DNA from: Phallus indusiatus
Taxonomy: Eukaryota > Basidiomycota > Agaricomycetes > Phallales > Phallaceae
Length of the DNA stretch: 64,000 bases
Assembly: GCA_027605045.1 (NCBI GenBank)
Contig: JAQFWX010000061.1
Coordinates: 124,001-188,000 of the forward strand
Reading direction: 5' to 3'
Shown: positions 46,846 to 59,641 of the stretch, piece after piece
How the letters are laid out: every line of letters begins with the position of its first letter
Position numbering within the stretch: the stretch's first letter is position 1
The notes under the pieces: generated by a model
The model's database searches: none
The model's input: only the letters and a program-made list of their open reading frames with translations
Told to the model about the DNA's origin: nothing
Position numbers and translations under genes: made by a program

Positions 46846-48068
46846 ATGGACTCTCCTACTGGAGCTCCTCCGTTAGGAAAATACTTAGCCTCGTCAGGTA
46901 TGTTCTGTAAGTACTTGTATCTCCCCTCAAAATTCATATAATCATTCAGATAAAAAGACTAGAGACAAGGCGGTCAAAAATCTCGCTGCATTTTTATCAA
47001 ATCATTCTGAACCATTACCGAAGTCCGAATTAGCCAAATTATGGAAAGGGTTATTTTATTGTAAGAACGTCCTTTCATTCTTATTATAATGTGTTTAAAG
47101 ACTGAAAAAAAAACAGGCTTCTGGATGTCGGATAAGCCTTTGGTTCAGCAAGCCTTGGCTTCGGAACTAGCTGATTTATTGCTCCTCATAACCGATACAC
47201 AAGCTTCATTATCATTTCTTGACGGATTTTGGGAAGCTACCGTAAGAGAGTGGTCTGGAATCGATAGACTTAGGTAAAGAATAATAAGTTCATATATAAA
47301 CCCTACCGTGCTCACTGACTAGTTTGATTCAGGCTAGATAAATATTATATGCTCATTCGCAGATTCACAAATGCTTCGTTTCGACTTCTTATGCGGACAA
47401 ATTGGAATAAAGAAACTTGTGATCAGTATCACAAAATTATAAGCGAATCACACCGTCCTCTTTGGTTCGTCTTCTTTTGTGGTTGAGCCGTACCACATGT
47501 TCACGTGTGTTTTGGCACTAGTCCTAATGATCACCGAGTCCCCACTAGCTTAGCCTACCATTTAGCTGACATTTATCTCGAAGAGTTGGACAAAGCCGTT
47601 AGAGTGACCAATGATGTAAGTTGATCATTCTTCCAGTAATAAAGCAAGTATGAATATTATGAAATACAGTGCCCTCCGGTTCCCTTAATACCTCTCCTGC
47701 AGCCTTTCTTGAACTTGGCTGCGCACACATCTTCGAACACCACACACAAACGAATACAAAGCTCATTATTTGAACCGTTATTATCAGACCTTGCAACTGC
47801 CGAAGACAAAAATTCCGAAACCCAGGGCCACAAACGCAAAAGAGGTCAGGAAATGAAGTTTGAGGACCTGATTTCTAAATCGCGACACGATGAGTCGCCG
47901 GAACCGGCGCGCAGTCCTCGCGAACTACGCAAAGCTGTGTATCAAATAATTTTTGACGTGGCAAGTCGAGAAGACACGAGAGATTCTAACAGGAGGAAGC
48001 TATATGCAATTTGGAAAGCGGGGATGGAAGAAGATAGGTCGACACCGACTGAAGTAGATGCCAGCTGA
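46846..48068 (+). CDS. RRP1: Ribosomal RNA processing protein Rrp1 (NOP52 family)
   Basis: This is a nucleolar factor for 60S subunit maturation. ATG 46846 begins MDSPTGAPPLGKYLAS, then across the first intron SDKKTRDKAVKNLAAFLS. The family core follows: [72 protein letters not shown], and LAYHLADIYLEELDKAV before a further intron at GTAAGT near 47620. The C-terminal exon is basic and acidic by turns (GHKRKRGQEMKFEDL), with the stop at 48068. Total length is near 300 residues, as expected. The expression context (divergent from CutC) suggests constitutive use. Confidence 0.92.
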
Positions 48069-48332
48069 GCGGTGTATGTAGTTTTGCGAACCAAAAAGTA
48101 AAAATAAAACACTCTCTCTAATTTACACGTTGCGAAAACCATAAGTCTGCGCCATCAACGGAATGGCTGTATCTCATTTGAATTTCCGACGAAATTTTGG
48201 CACGTCCATCTTGGTACTAATTGCCAATTGCGGGCGAAGGCGCCCTTCCCTGGTAGCTTTTGACATTCAACGTTCAACTTCAATAATTAGGGCTAACCTT
48301 TTTCTTTACATTCTTTCCTATCTCGAAACAAT

Positions 48333-48889
48333 ATGCGACCGCCCATTACCTGCCACGGTAAGAATGATCAATAGGAACATACAATTGCTAATACAACCTT
48401 TGGCATGCGCGGTCACAATTCAGTACTCGATTCGTCTATTGGCAAACCGGCAACGGGAATCAAGGTTATACTCCAGCGTGCTAAGGTAGAGGGTGATCAG
48501 GTTATATTTCAGACGATAACGCGCAGGTTAGACATTTGGTTTTCTGTTGTTTATTTTCAAGAAGTAACGCATCTATTGCTCGGAATAGCATAACGGACGA
48601 CGATGGTCGCTGCGATTCACTCTATGAGGCCGATTATCCGCTGATTGAAGGAACGTACAAAATTATATTCCGCGTTGAAGAATATTTCCGACTTACTGGA
48701 AAAACCTGCTTTTTCCCAACTGTCGAGGTAGGTTGTACTTTCGGAATTATACTTTGTATGTGCTTCTTATGGTAACACTCCTTTGTTCTTCTCTCAAAGA
48801 TCTGTTTCAACGTTACGGATATCGGAGAACACTATCATATACCCCTGTTGCTCAGCCCTTTTTCGTATACAACCTATCGCGGCAAATAG
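48333..48889 (+). CDS. 5-hydroxyisourate hydrolase (transthyretin-like)
   Basis: This purine-catabolism enzyme hydrolyses 5-hydroxyisourate, the product of urate oxidase, on the way to allantoin. ATG 48333 begins [20 protein letters not shown], with the first catalytic His in ITCH. Four exons join in phase to about 126 residues. The middle exons give [14 protein letters not shown] (the catalytic Arg region) and [11 protein letters not shown]. The last exon gives the [18 protein letters not shown] end. The family C-terminal tetrapeptide is normally YRGS; here it is YRGK. No peroxisomal SKL-type end is present. It converges on UBC12. Confidence 0.92.
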
Positions 48890-49062
48890 TGGGCTATAAC
48901 TAGTAGACGGACTTGCTTAAACGGATGGACTTTTGATAATAGATGAACGAATACACAAATATTTTGGACTTGGGACTTGAGTTCACTCTTACCACTCTTA
49001 CACGGCGCACACGTGTGATATATATAATATATATATCCTGCAAACTTCTTATTAAATTTGAC

Positions 49063-49908
49063 CTATCGTCGGACTTGTACAGTGTCATATTCTACGCCCT
49101 TCACGCTACCTCCTCGCATCGAGCTCCGTACATTGGCCATGAAAGTATCTCGATTCCGCCGCAAATCTTCTGCCGCCTCTGAATAAAATCATATCATACA
49201 TCAATGAACGGTGTCTAATAGATCGTTGAAAACCGAAACTACTGAACCTTTGTTAAGTGGATCATCCGCGTTGGGTTCGAGGAATAGATATTGCAAGCCG
49301 ACCATTACAGAGTTTAAATTAAGCACCGGTTTCCAATCTTCTCTGAGAATGTTTAAGCAAACGTTGCCCTCCAAATCAACATTAGGGTGGTATATCTAGA
49401 TATAATATCAGACCTCTGATAGAACTTTGGGGAGAGATGGAGACATACTTTAGGAAGACATCTAACTTTAGGTGGCTCGTGTGGATAATTGATATTGATC
49501 ACGAAAGAAAATCGAAATTCGCCACCCTTGTACATTCCTGAACATATAGTCAAACGTACTGTAATTTTCGAAAAAGTGTTCTCGCATACCTTCATCAGGT
49601 GAAATGATAAGGAAGAAGTTGAGCAGGTTATCAGGGTCAGGGTGCTCGAGCTTCATTGTTCCTGGTAGATCGAGCTCTGTCAAGTCTACAACCAGTGATT
49701 GAGCAGACATTAGACTATGAAGTTACATCTCACAAACCCTTCTGAACTCGAATCTGAGCCGCACTGGTCTTTGGCTTTTTCTTCGCTGCGGCATCGTCTG
49801 AACTCTTCTTCATGCTCCATATCTGCGCGCCATGAGCGAAATAAGTCATTGTTTCTGTTAATGCGTCGAATGAGGAGATTAATTATGAGTGTACATTACC
49901 TTGATCAT
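49063..49908 (-). CDS. UBC12: NEDD8-conjugating enzyme E2 (Ubc12)
   Basis: This E2 carries NEDD8/Rub1 from its E1 to cullins and so activates SCF ligases. A tiny first exon encodes MIK (ATG at 49908). It is followed by [20 protein letters not shown] and AAQIRVQK, the N-terminal extension that docks on the NEDD8 E1. The UBC fold follows: [40 protein letters not shown], and the active site [20 protein letters not shown], in which the Cys is the thioester residue. It continues with [20 protein letters not shown], and the stop is at 49063. Small introns interrupt throughout. Length is near 180 residues, as usual. The MIK-x-W N-terminus is typical of Ubc12 and fixes the start. Confidence 0.95.
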
Positions 49909-50359
49909 TGTGAGTGAATAAAAATGTTTCTACACGAAATGCGGTTATAAAAGAAGTGGACGAGAGAAGTGTGGCGTACGTGAGGCTGGCAGGGAAAGTG
50001 TGTGCAGTGCCGGAGATCACCGGCACCGACAAAGCAAGAAATTCCGAGTCTTGACTGGCTCTTTGGGGATTTTGCAGAACAGAAAGGAATACAATGCATA
50101 CAATGCATCGGAATTTGCCTGCTTATTTAGCTCAACAATGCAAACTAGTAGCGTAGTCTTTTTATATTGTCATTTATATCATACATCCGTCCAGTCTAAG
50201 GAATTGAATGTAAAGTAAAGAGAAAAGAACATTAAGGTTGATTATTTTAATCCCTTTTTTACTTTACTACGGCTGCAGGCTTGTGCGGCAAGAAAATCCG
50301 GGCGTGAATGAAGTACTAGCAGCCGAGCGATCGCGGTGTGCTCCTTGACCTCCGACAAC
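49909..50359. promoter_or_regulatory. Divergent promoter region, UBC12 and 2OG oxygenase
   Basis: These 451 bases lie between divergent ATGs. No open frame or named element is evident. A tandem ACAATGCAT pair occurs near 50090-50110. Confidence 0.4.
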
Positions 50360-51794
50360 ATGTCTTCAATTGCGACCCTCCCGATTATCGATCTCAACGT
50401 GTTTTTGTCTACAAATGACACACAACTTCGTAACCTGGAGTGTAAAAAGGTGATACAAAGCACATCTATAACCCATTTGCATTAACCTTTAATCTTGCCG
50501 GCAAATCTTTGATTATTACGACAGGCTGCTGATGCACTGATCAAATTTGGTGCATTGATTTTACACGATTCACGTGTCAATGAACAAGACAATTCTACTT
50601 TTCTCGATCTTCTCGAAGACTATTTCGCTCAGCCTCATGAGCTGCTGGAAAAAGACACACGACCAGAGTATCACTACCAAGTCGGCGCGACATTAGACAA
50701 CACAGAAAAACCCAAATGTGCTGTAGACGAGCCCTGTCTTCGCGTCATCAGTCAACTTGACCCTTCAGAACGACCACTAGATATAACCGGCCACAATCCC
50801 GATCCTAAATCCCGTTTTTTCTGGAGAATGTCTGCCACGCCTCCATACCAGACGCAGTTTCCCGCTATAAATGCGGCTAATATCACACCGGAAGCATTCA
50901 AAGATCGCTGGGAGAGTGTTTTAACAAAATGGGGAAATACGATGAAACAAGCTGTAAGCGATCTTGCACAGATGACTGCTCTTGGTCTTGGCCTGGAACA
51001 AAACGTCTTTACCGACGCAGCGAAATATGGGCATGTGTTCTTTTTTTTACACGCTTATAGTTCTAACTCGTGACATTATTTGCGCACAGTCCTCATTTGC
51101 TCGCGCCAACAGCTTCAGACTTGAACAAATACGGAAAAAAAGACACCATCTTAGCTGGCTTCCATACGGATCTCAACTTTCTTACCATTCATGGACGATC
51201 AAGATACCCCGGTTTGAACATATGGGCACGAAACACTGGCAAACGGATTCCAGTGATTTTTCCCACAGAAGGAAACTTTCTTCTCGTACAAGTTGCGTCC
51301 ATTTAGTCCATAATGCTATTGAGACGCTAACATCCGATGGTTTTTGCTTTGTTCAGGCCGGCAAACAACTCGAACATATCACAGGTGGTCTGATAAAAGC
51401 CGGATACCACGAGGTAATCGTCAACGATGCCACACTAACCGTAAGCCACTTTTTGTTTATGGCTTGTGATATCACCAATTTCACAAAATATTGTCAGACG
51501 ATGGCACGTCGCGCCGAAGCACATCCCGACCGACCACAGATTCGCATTTCATCCACCTTTTTCTATCATCTTTCCTCGGATTACGATCTTGTCCCAATAC
51601 CTAGTCTAACAGCGGCTGCGACACGATACGACCGTGGACAGTTGGACGTCGGTGAAGAGCAAATTATCTACGAACCTATCAAGGTTGGACAACAAGTTCA
51701 AAAGTGCGTTTGTCCCAATTGCGAAAACCTTGAGCTTTTTAATGACTTCTTTCATGTTAACAGCGAATTGAAACATATAGCTTTGATGGCGTGA
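50360..51794 (+). CDS. 2-oxoglutarate/Fe(II)-dependent dioxygenase (isopenicillin-N-synthase-like)
   Basis: This is a non-haem iron oxygenase with a double-stranded beta-helix core. ATG 50360 begins MSSIATLPIIDLNVF, a typical N-terminal motif. An intron at 50450-50524 leads to AADALIKFGALILHD. The core shows LAGFHTDLNFLTIHGRSRYP (the HxD iron ligands), LNIWARNTGKRIPVIFP and LVQAGKQLEHITGGLIKAG. YHEVIVND supplies the distal His. An RIS-type region (RPQIRISSTFFYHLSSDYDL) would bind 2-oxoglutarate. A short last exon ends ELKHIALMA, with TGA at 51794. About 415 residues. The substrate is unknown. This highly conserved agaricomycete type is widespread and is not linked here to a cluster. Confidence 0.88.
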
Positions 51795-52063
51795 CACTAT
51801 GTTAAGATATACTGAGAGTTTCTCCATGTAAAACTAAACTTGTAGAGTAACTTTTTATCTGGCAGCAATATAAAAACAATGTAATTTCTCTTTCTATCTC
51901 ACCCAATTCACGCGAAGCGTCCAAGTGATATGTATGTATTTATACTCAAAAAAAGTTGAACTGTGAACAAGAAAAGAAAAGAAAGCTAAACAATGAAGGT
52001 ATTTGAGTAGGTATGAGGTCGTGAAGTCATTTCCAATGTCCTTTCCATGAAGAAGACGTTTGT

Positions 52064-53965
52064 TTATGAGCATATGTTCGGAAATTCCCTATCGGAGGGG
52101 TTCTGGGGTATCCATCCGCCAGCAAGGCCAGCTTGATAAGACCAATCATCTGCATTCTCAGCTTTCCAAGTCCTGAGATTCCGGATAAGCAAAAGGCACA
52201 TAGTCGTGTCGGAGAATATTGTACGTACCAGTAAACCCATCCTTGTCCTCCAGATTCGTACGCTTCAATCTAACAATGATACATCATCAACCCGTCTTCT
52301 CTTTCTGACCCGAAATAAAAAGGATACCTACCTGCGCTTCGTAGAATTGTCTCAAAAAGGTCTTGTAGCTCGCACTAAACGTGCTCCCAGATCCTGTAAG
52401 ACCATTGCAACTACCTACTCCAGGAGATCCAGAAAATGTACCGGCATATCGCGATCCAATGCCTCTCCCGTTGAGGTACTTTGCACAGTCTGTACTAGCA
52501 ACCGTCCATTCACCAACAATTTTCCAAAGCGTATTCAGTGATTCCAAATTTGACGCTTGACTACACGCACTCTGATAGTCACACATGAATAAAACAGAGA
52601 AGAGCAAGCTTTGGGAATAGATCACATACCGCAATGTGCTGTGCCTGCGTCTGAGCCACTTCTTGATTCGAAAACATTTGGTATATATGGGTATCAAGCA
52701 TAACTCCTTGGAAGTTAGGTGCGGCTTCGAAACCGTTCCATGAACTCAGAGGCTGGAATGCGTCGTGAATGAGCTCAACCAAGTTTGATTCTTGAGATGA
52801 ACCCGGAGTAGGGAAACGGATATTTCCATAGGAATCTTTCCAGTACTGTTGAGCGACTGGCAAAACCCCGCTGTCAAACCCTGCAGGCCTACACGTAAAG
52901 TTAGGAAATTAAAAATTACACAGCAAAGGAAGTTTTTTACTCATTGAGTGGGGCGATTACGCTGACTACGTTCGTTTGGGTATGAAACATGCTAGCTAAA
53001 ATGCCGATGTCGCTTATGAGTGAGGAAAGAAAGAAGAGCTATGAAAACATACCCAGCTTTTTTATGATAGCATCTGTGCGCTGTACGTTTGTCTGGTTGG
53101 ATTGCCATCCAGGGAAGGATAATCTCTGTCCAGAGTTATCGAATCCATTTTGACTTCCGGGAGCACCATCTTATAACCAAGTTGAGTATCTTAAGTATCT
53201 CATTATTTCCGAAAAGAAAAACGCTTACGGAGGTCGATGATCAACTTCAATCCGTTGTTGGCAGCCCAAGTGACAGCCTTCGAAAGATACGGAAGTTGAC
53301 CTTGATGATATGGTTCACCACCACTAACATCGAAAGCCCAAAATCCAATGGGCAAGCGAACGTGATTCATTCTGCAATGAAATGGCACGCATAAGATCAG
53401 GTAGAAAAGAAAGTGGCAGGTAGTATGCTTTACCCAGCAGCAGCTATAGCAGCGAAGTCTGTCCGACGGAGATCCGTTAAACAACACAGCTATGGAGATA
53501 CATAAGAGTGGCTATTGCGTACCAGATTCTGTTATCCACGTGTTCCAGTGGTTTTGCAGAACGGAAATAGCGGTATTGGGGTTGACGAATTGTCCAAAGG
53601 TATATTCATCAACAACACGAGAGTCTCCGGTATTATCAAATATGCTAGGCGTAATCCAAGGCTGGAGAGAAAAATAGAGTAAACAGAGTTAATGATCAAT
53701 AAAAAAAATGACGAAAGGTGACGTTACCTCGAGGACGAGCCAGCCTCCCAAGTTCATCCCGCGAACCGTCTGTGAGCCATAAGGGAAACCCGGGGAGATG
53801 GGATTATCACGACGATAAAATGCAGACGTTTCCTACATAAAAAGATTCATAAATGTCGCGATCTACACGTTAAACAGGAGATAGAAATGTTCTTACAGAC
53901 ACTGCAGCTGCTCCACAGGCTTGAACCGCCCCAAGGCCCAGGACGAGGAGGAAAGAGGAAAACAT
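52064..53965 (-). CDS. Exo-1,3-beta-glucanase (GH5_9), complete
   Basis: This is a secreted cell-wall glucanase of the Exg1 type. ATG 53965 opens a signal peptide (MFSSFLLVLGLGAVQACG). The mature part has RGMNLGGWLVLE, then PWITPSIFDNTGDSRVVDEY. Further motifs are HVRLPIGFWAF, GLKLIIDLHG, PGSQNGFDNSGQR and VIAPLNEPAGF (acid/base Glu). IVGEWTVASTDCAKYLNGRG carries the nucleophile Glu in GEW. The end is GGWIPQNPSDREFPNICS, with the stop at 52064. About ten small introns occur. Length is about 420 residues, complete for the family. The C-terminal half shares intron positions and about three quarters of its residues with the partial copy at 1-995, so the two are paralogues about 52 kb apart. Confidence 0.93.
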
Positions 53966-54948
53966 GGAGAGATGAAATGTATATTGAATTGAGTCAGCAT
54001 TATATATGTTCCATTCATAAAAACTGGGACGAGTTTGCGTGCTTTTTTTTCTCTAATACTATTCCTGAAAACAATTATCCAGAAATTAATGAACTATAAA
54101 TAGAACGCTTCGAAGTTTTCGGCCTCTCCCTTCCGATTGTCACGAGAACTGGAACACTGGAATGATTATACAGTTTTTTGAATAGATGAATAGGGTCAAG
54201 GGAGTCATTCGTAATTTAAAATGGCGAGAAAAGAATCACAAGGGACTCGACTTCAATCACCAAATGATCGCAAGTGTTTACTTTTTTTTCTCAGGCATAC
54301 AGTTTGAATGCATGCATACAACTTGAAGCAACCGGTGCAAACGCATGAAAAGTTCACGTGCATATATTGCGCACCACTATTTCAATTTTTCTGAACAAAC
54401 GTCAACAACAGGAGAAATGTGTACCGGAAATAGTCTATACCAATTACCGATAAAATAGAACTTCTTTGACGACACGAGGAAGCATCAAGGTTGCAAAAAA
54501 CCACCGGCAGTGGCGTTCTGTATATGAGAATTGATACGTATAAATAGAAAACGTGCACCATCTTTTGTCAGGTTAGTAGTTGGAGCTTGCTCGACGCGCA
54601 GGGTCAGGAGACTGAGGAGCGTAGCTGGAGCTTTAGATCATGGTTTACGGGAGAAAAACGATTATCAGCGGTCAGCTCCACGCAATCTGAGATTTTGAGC
54701 TTATCCCGAGCGCCTGATTAAAGCATGTTGGCGCCCGTATGGGTGTGCGGAAGCCATGCAAAAATTTGTTGATTTGTATGAGTACATTGTATGTAAATAG
54801 CTTTCATGCAAAGGGGGAAAAGGCGCTATAGAACACCACCCTTTCCAAATTAAAAAAGATATAGAAGTTGTTCCTGGGTTCTGACGAGAATCCGTAGGGT
54901 TCGAGAATCGATGGTTGCCAACTTCGACTCGGATGGGGAGAATGCCGT
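53966..54948. other. Intergenic spacer
   Basis: This contains the promoter of the GH5 gene (upstream of 53965) and the 3' region of POM152. No exon chain or RNA gene is visible. A short minus-strand frame (54701-54952) runs into the POM152 3' end and appears non-coding. Confidence 0.45.
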
Positions 54949-57900
54949 TCAAGCATCTTCAATGGCTTTGTCCACTTGCATTGGCGGATATCTACAATAC
55001 TTATCTTGAATGAATGAAACAGTCCACGTTCCCTCAGCAGCTGAATAGATAGAGTAATTTCTCATCGTTACGCCCGACACAGTATGCGTTTCGAGAACTT
55101 TTGGTTTCTTCTGTCCCTTTGGCAATTCTGTCCTTTGATAGGTGAACGTAAACGGCGGCTCTCCAACAAGTTCGAAATTAATCTCTGCTTGTTCACCTGC
55201 AAGTAACGTGATATTTTTGAACAGAACACAAACGAAAGCTATTACATACCTTCTCTGATATCTTGAATGACCCTTTTCCCGTGCGAAACTTTGGCAGATG
55301 GGATGCTGTGTATTTTAAAGTCCATCCCAGTGACCGTATTCTGACATAAATCATGTTCATGTGCGATAGAAATGATAGAGAAAACGCCAGGCCGATCTGC
55401 TACACGCCGGAAAGGGGAAGACAAAGTTTGAACAGTCGTAAGCCTTCCGTCAAAACCATATCTTTTTTTTTAAAAAAAAAGACATTTCTTAGCGCCACCT
55501 TTCAATAACGATACTGAATGACAACTCACTGAACTCTCCAAGGAGGAGTACCTTCGAGTTGGAACTGGAGCGGCTCTCCGACGCAATAATCTTCTTTCAT
55601 TTCAAACGGAACAATGACCGCAGTTTCTGCAACATCAATCCACATTGTCCTCTTCTCAGCATTGACATCCGACTGTGGGCATAACGAATCATCCATAACC
55701 GATTCGATAGCTACCAGATGCGGGCCGACAGTATGGAAAACATATTCGGGAACATGTAACATCCACTCGTGAGAGAAAGTCTCGAAACTCTCCCTGTAAA
55801 TCTCACTAGACGCGAGATCCTTGATAGATAACTCGAGCTTGAACGGTGGCGTTCCTTCAAGTGCAATAACCGCATTGACCTGGTCTTCTCGCTGAACCAA
55901 CGGATCATTCAGACAAAACGACATCCGGTTAGATTTCTTGAAGTACGCTGAGGGCCTCGAGAAAACTTGCTGTTCAAAGTGTAGCCGCTGGCTGTTAGGG
56001 ATAACACTGGAATGCTTCTGAATTGGATACGACGCGTCCCCGACGGCTTGAACTTCATAATACACTCTTCCCGCTTTAGATGTTTGTAGTTGGAATCTTC
56101 CTGAACGTTGAATGCTACTGAACGTCGGCTGATCGACCAGTCTTATAACACCATTATCAACTTCTCGAGCGACGTTGTAGTTCAACTGGAACGGCGGAGT
56201 ACCTGTCAAACGTATTAAAATCACACTAAGGAAAAGGAAGGCAGATCAAGTACCATCGAATGTAATATCAGCATAATCATCAGTGCCTTCACACTAGAAC
56301 CCATATGTCAATTCATAATGTTTCATATAACAAAATAATACCCACCACAGCAGGACGAATATAAGTTCGGTTCTCAGGGACATAAACCACCTTGGTCGTA
56401 CTCGCAATGTCAACAGTAGGACGCGGTATCCATTCCACAAGGAACGTGTTCTCTTCAGGAACAACAAATCCCGTGCAATACGCGTCCTTGACCTCAAGCA
56501 GCTCATAGAGACCGGCTTCGGTAATGGGTAGATGATCGTTCGGCAAAGACAGTGATGCGCTCATTACACCACCGTCTGAATCATCTTTGCGCTGGTATTT
56601 GATCCTCCACGGCTAATAACTGTATTAATAATAGCCTGCATAACATTATTCAGAATACTTACTGGGTCGCCAGTAAGCCTGAGTGGTAACAACACACGCT
56701 TTCCTTGTAGTGTTGAGATTTGGCGCTTTCCATCTTGAGCATAAAACCTGACAGTAGGCTAGACAAACTATCAGTCTCTTATCTTTCTAATATTAGCCAC
56801 AATCTTACTTTGACACGCTTCACGTTAACTGTGACTCCGGGCAAGGATAGCTGTCTTTTACATCCATACGAGTCTGTGATGCTAACTAGAAGAGAGAAAT
56901 TAGTAAGTTCTATTGAACGAATCCATACAAAATGCCTTACCTAAGTCCACTTGGAAGGCTCCGCCTTCTTCATCGACAACCGAAGGAATAGGAAGACGAA
57001 GAGTTTCTCTGGGTTTAGTCAAATTCGCGATCTGAGTATTTTGAGATCCCTTTGGACCAAGTATTTGTACTTCCAAAGTCCACGGCGGCGTCCCCTAAAA
57101 CAATTCCGGTCATCGTCATTCAATATCATGAAACGGGAAAAGCTTACTTTGAGATCAACATCGATATCAACCATGCTACCCGAACAACTATGCATGGCTT
57201 CCTTTCCATACAAATCACCAGATTTGACGAGACTAGCACTAGCTAGTGGATGAACCACCTGATTAATTGTTGGACCGTCCAGTTTTATATCATTGTAATT
57301 CGCATCATTCATTCGCAGGAATGTGTAGGTGTATGTACCGCTCCTTTCGGGTTGCAAAATAATCTCGCCACGCGATCCGTGAAATACTTGAGAAAGCTCC
57401 CGAATAGGTTCTCCATTTCGCTGAGTGGAGTAGAACACTCTAAAAGGCGGTTTGCCTTGAAGAAGAAGCGAGGCTGCTACACCAGTATCTCCAGAACTTT
57501 TGTTTCGTCATTAGTACGTACGTATAGAAAAGGATAAGAAGCGTAAACAGACCATTCATGAATCCGTCTCCATTCAATCTCTGCAGTGGGTAACGGCTGC
57601 TCTACAACACGACACGTCTCCGGACTCAATACATCTCCAGGACAATATTGACCCTGAATTTTCACAATGTTATATTCACCAGGCGCCTTCGCCAACAAAG
57701 TCAAATCGCGTTTTCCGGGGAGAGTGCTGAAATCTCGCTGCCAAGGCTTGAATCTACTACGATCGTCGACAGGAGGGGTATATTTCACTGTAACATTCCA
57801 CGGACCGTCTTCTTCGTCCATCTCAGAGGCGGTTACGAAAAGAAAAGCTTCTTTTCCGATGAGTAGACTGACGGGTTTACCGGGACCGCATGAGCTGAAG

Positions 57901-59493
57901 CTCATTGTGCTCCGGCGAAGGACGGATACTGAGTGGCTGGTACGTGTACGTGTGAGGCCTTGGGCATGTGTTAGATTTAGCGAGTTGCCAACGCCATCTG
58001 TTAAAGCGTCCAAAGTATATGTTTGTGTTCCGAGACTATCAAGCTGCATTTTGAGAGGGATATGAAGATCCTGAGCGATGAACCGGCCAGGAACCTAAGC
58101 AAGAAATCATTGAATAAGGGTAACAATAAAGTCATATAGGGAAGAAAGCATACATTATGGTCTCCTTCAATACCCTCAACCAAAAACGATTCTTTTCTTC
58201 CAGCTACTTCCCAATGCCATTTCAGCGTCAAAGGTGGTACACCAAAAACCTTCAGGTCAAAGGTTTCCGTTGTACCAATACAACGCTTTCCATCATCTTT
58301 GACATCCACCGGAACTAATTCAACACGCGGACATTGAACAATAGTAACTTCAGACGTTCCAACGCGAATTTCGGCGTTATTTTGGTCAAGAGCCCTCTCC
58401 AGCCGAAACGTCCCAGGATTCGTAATTCTGATATGTTGCAAAACTTCGGTCTTCTCAAGAGGATATTTCGAATCGGACGCGCCGTTATGATTGATAACCG
58501 GGCGCTGCTTGGCTTCCAGAAGATCGTAATAGTCTTCTTCAATATTATCATCCTGAACAGGGTCCACTTTTTGTAACGCGAGTTGCGTTTCAGCACGGAT
58601 TTTTTCGATTTGTTTGAGTTCCTTGGAAGAAAGGGTGATATAGGATTTTTGGGAGTTATCTAAGGTGGAGATGGAATATGTTATTTGTGCTGGGTGTGTG
58701 TTGTTGAATACGATCGGGACGAGCACAAAATTGTCCGGAGGTTCTAAACAAAAGCTCTCTATTGATGGGTTCAGTCTTCCGGTACTTGATTTGGGAACAT
58801 ACATCAGTCAAAAACGAAGAATTTAACCCATATGCCCAGCTCACCTTATGGGGGATAGTCGAACGGTATGTTGCCCAAACAGATGGCCACCCTGATTAAT
58901 AACATCGTCAATGTAAACCGTTTTCTCTCGCGTTGAAATTTCTTTTTCAGATGTTCCCACTGAAATCAAATTTGTTCTCATTAATATTATTTCACCCCGA
59001 TATGATTTCGTGTATGCTTACTTTTCAGCCAAGCCATTGAAAGGGAGGTCTTGAGAAGAAATCAGACTATCGCTTCGAAACTGACACAGACAATAACGAA
59101 CTCACATCATATTGTTTAAATAGGAGTATATCAACTGTGCTTAACAAAATAATTTGCGTAAGTCTGGCCTTCCAACCAAACGCAAGACGAGGTATGCGCA
59201 ACTCCGCTACCCCAATAACGAAAAGAGCATCTATCACAAGCCATCCAAAAAGGTATTTCCACCAGTATTCTGGATACCACCACCTCATCAGAAAATTCCT
59301 AAATTTCACAGCCTAAAATTGACAATGCTAAGAAACAAAGACCCTTTTAAACCCAAGAACTTGCAGATACCTGGAGGAGTCCTCCCAAACTTAGAGCGTA
59401 CAATCTTTGGGCCGGGGCGCTGACATATTGTAGAGGAATTCGAGGCTGATCTGGAGATGGAGTTTGTTTTGTGTTTCCAGGTGAAGTGGCCAT
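54949..59493 (-). CDS. POM152: Nucleoporin Pom152
   Basis: This transmembrane nucleoporin forms part of the luminal ring around the nuclear pore. ATG 59493 begins MATSPGNTKQTPSPDQPRIP, a short nuclear/pore-side tail. Membrane helices follow near 59070-59330 (KYLFGWLVIDALFVIGVAEL and others). The rest is luminal and built of Ig-like repeats. Each is marked by a G-x-PP-[FWL] strand: FGVPPLTLKW near 58250, QGKPPFRVFY near 57430, GTPPWTLEV near 57090, TGDPPWRIKY near 56650, GTPPFQLNYN near 56190, EGTPPFKLEL near 55850, EGTPPWRVQ near 55550 and a further GEPPFTFTYQ near 55160. The stop is at 54949. Length is near 1250 residues, matching the family. The repeat count of about eight to nine is an estimate by eye. 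Confidence 0.9.
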
Positions 59494-59641
59494 GACAGTT
59501 TGAGGAACGCGACGCGTCCAACGCTTTTTAGTGGCGCTGGGTGGTTGTGGGCGCTCGTGAGTTCATATTTGGCCCACGACCTCGCCAATCTCAACGAAAT
59601 TACAGAACTGTACGAGTGATGCATTGCAGACTACATGAAGA

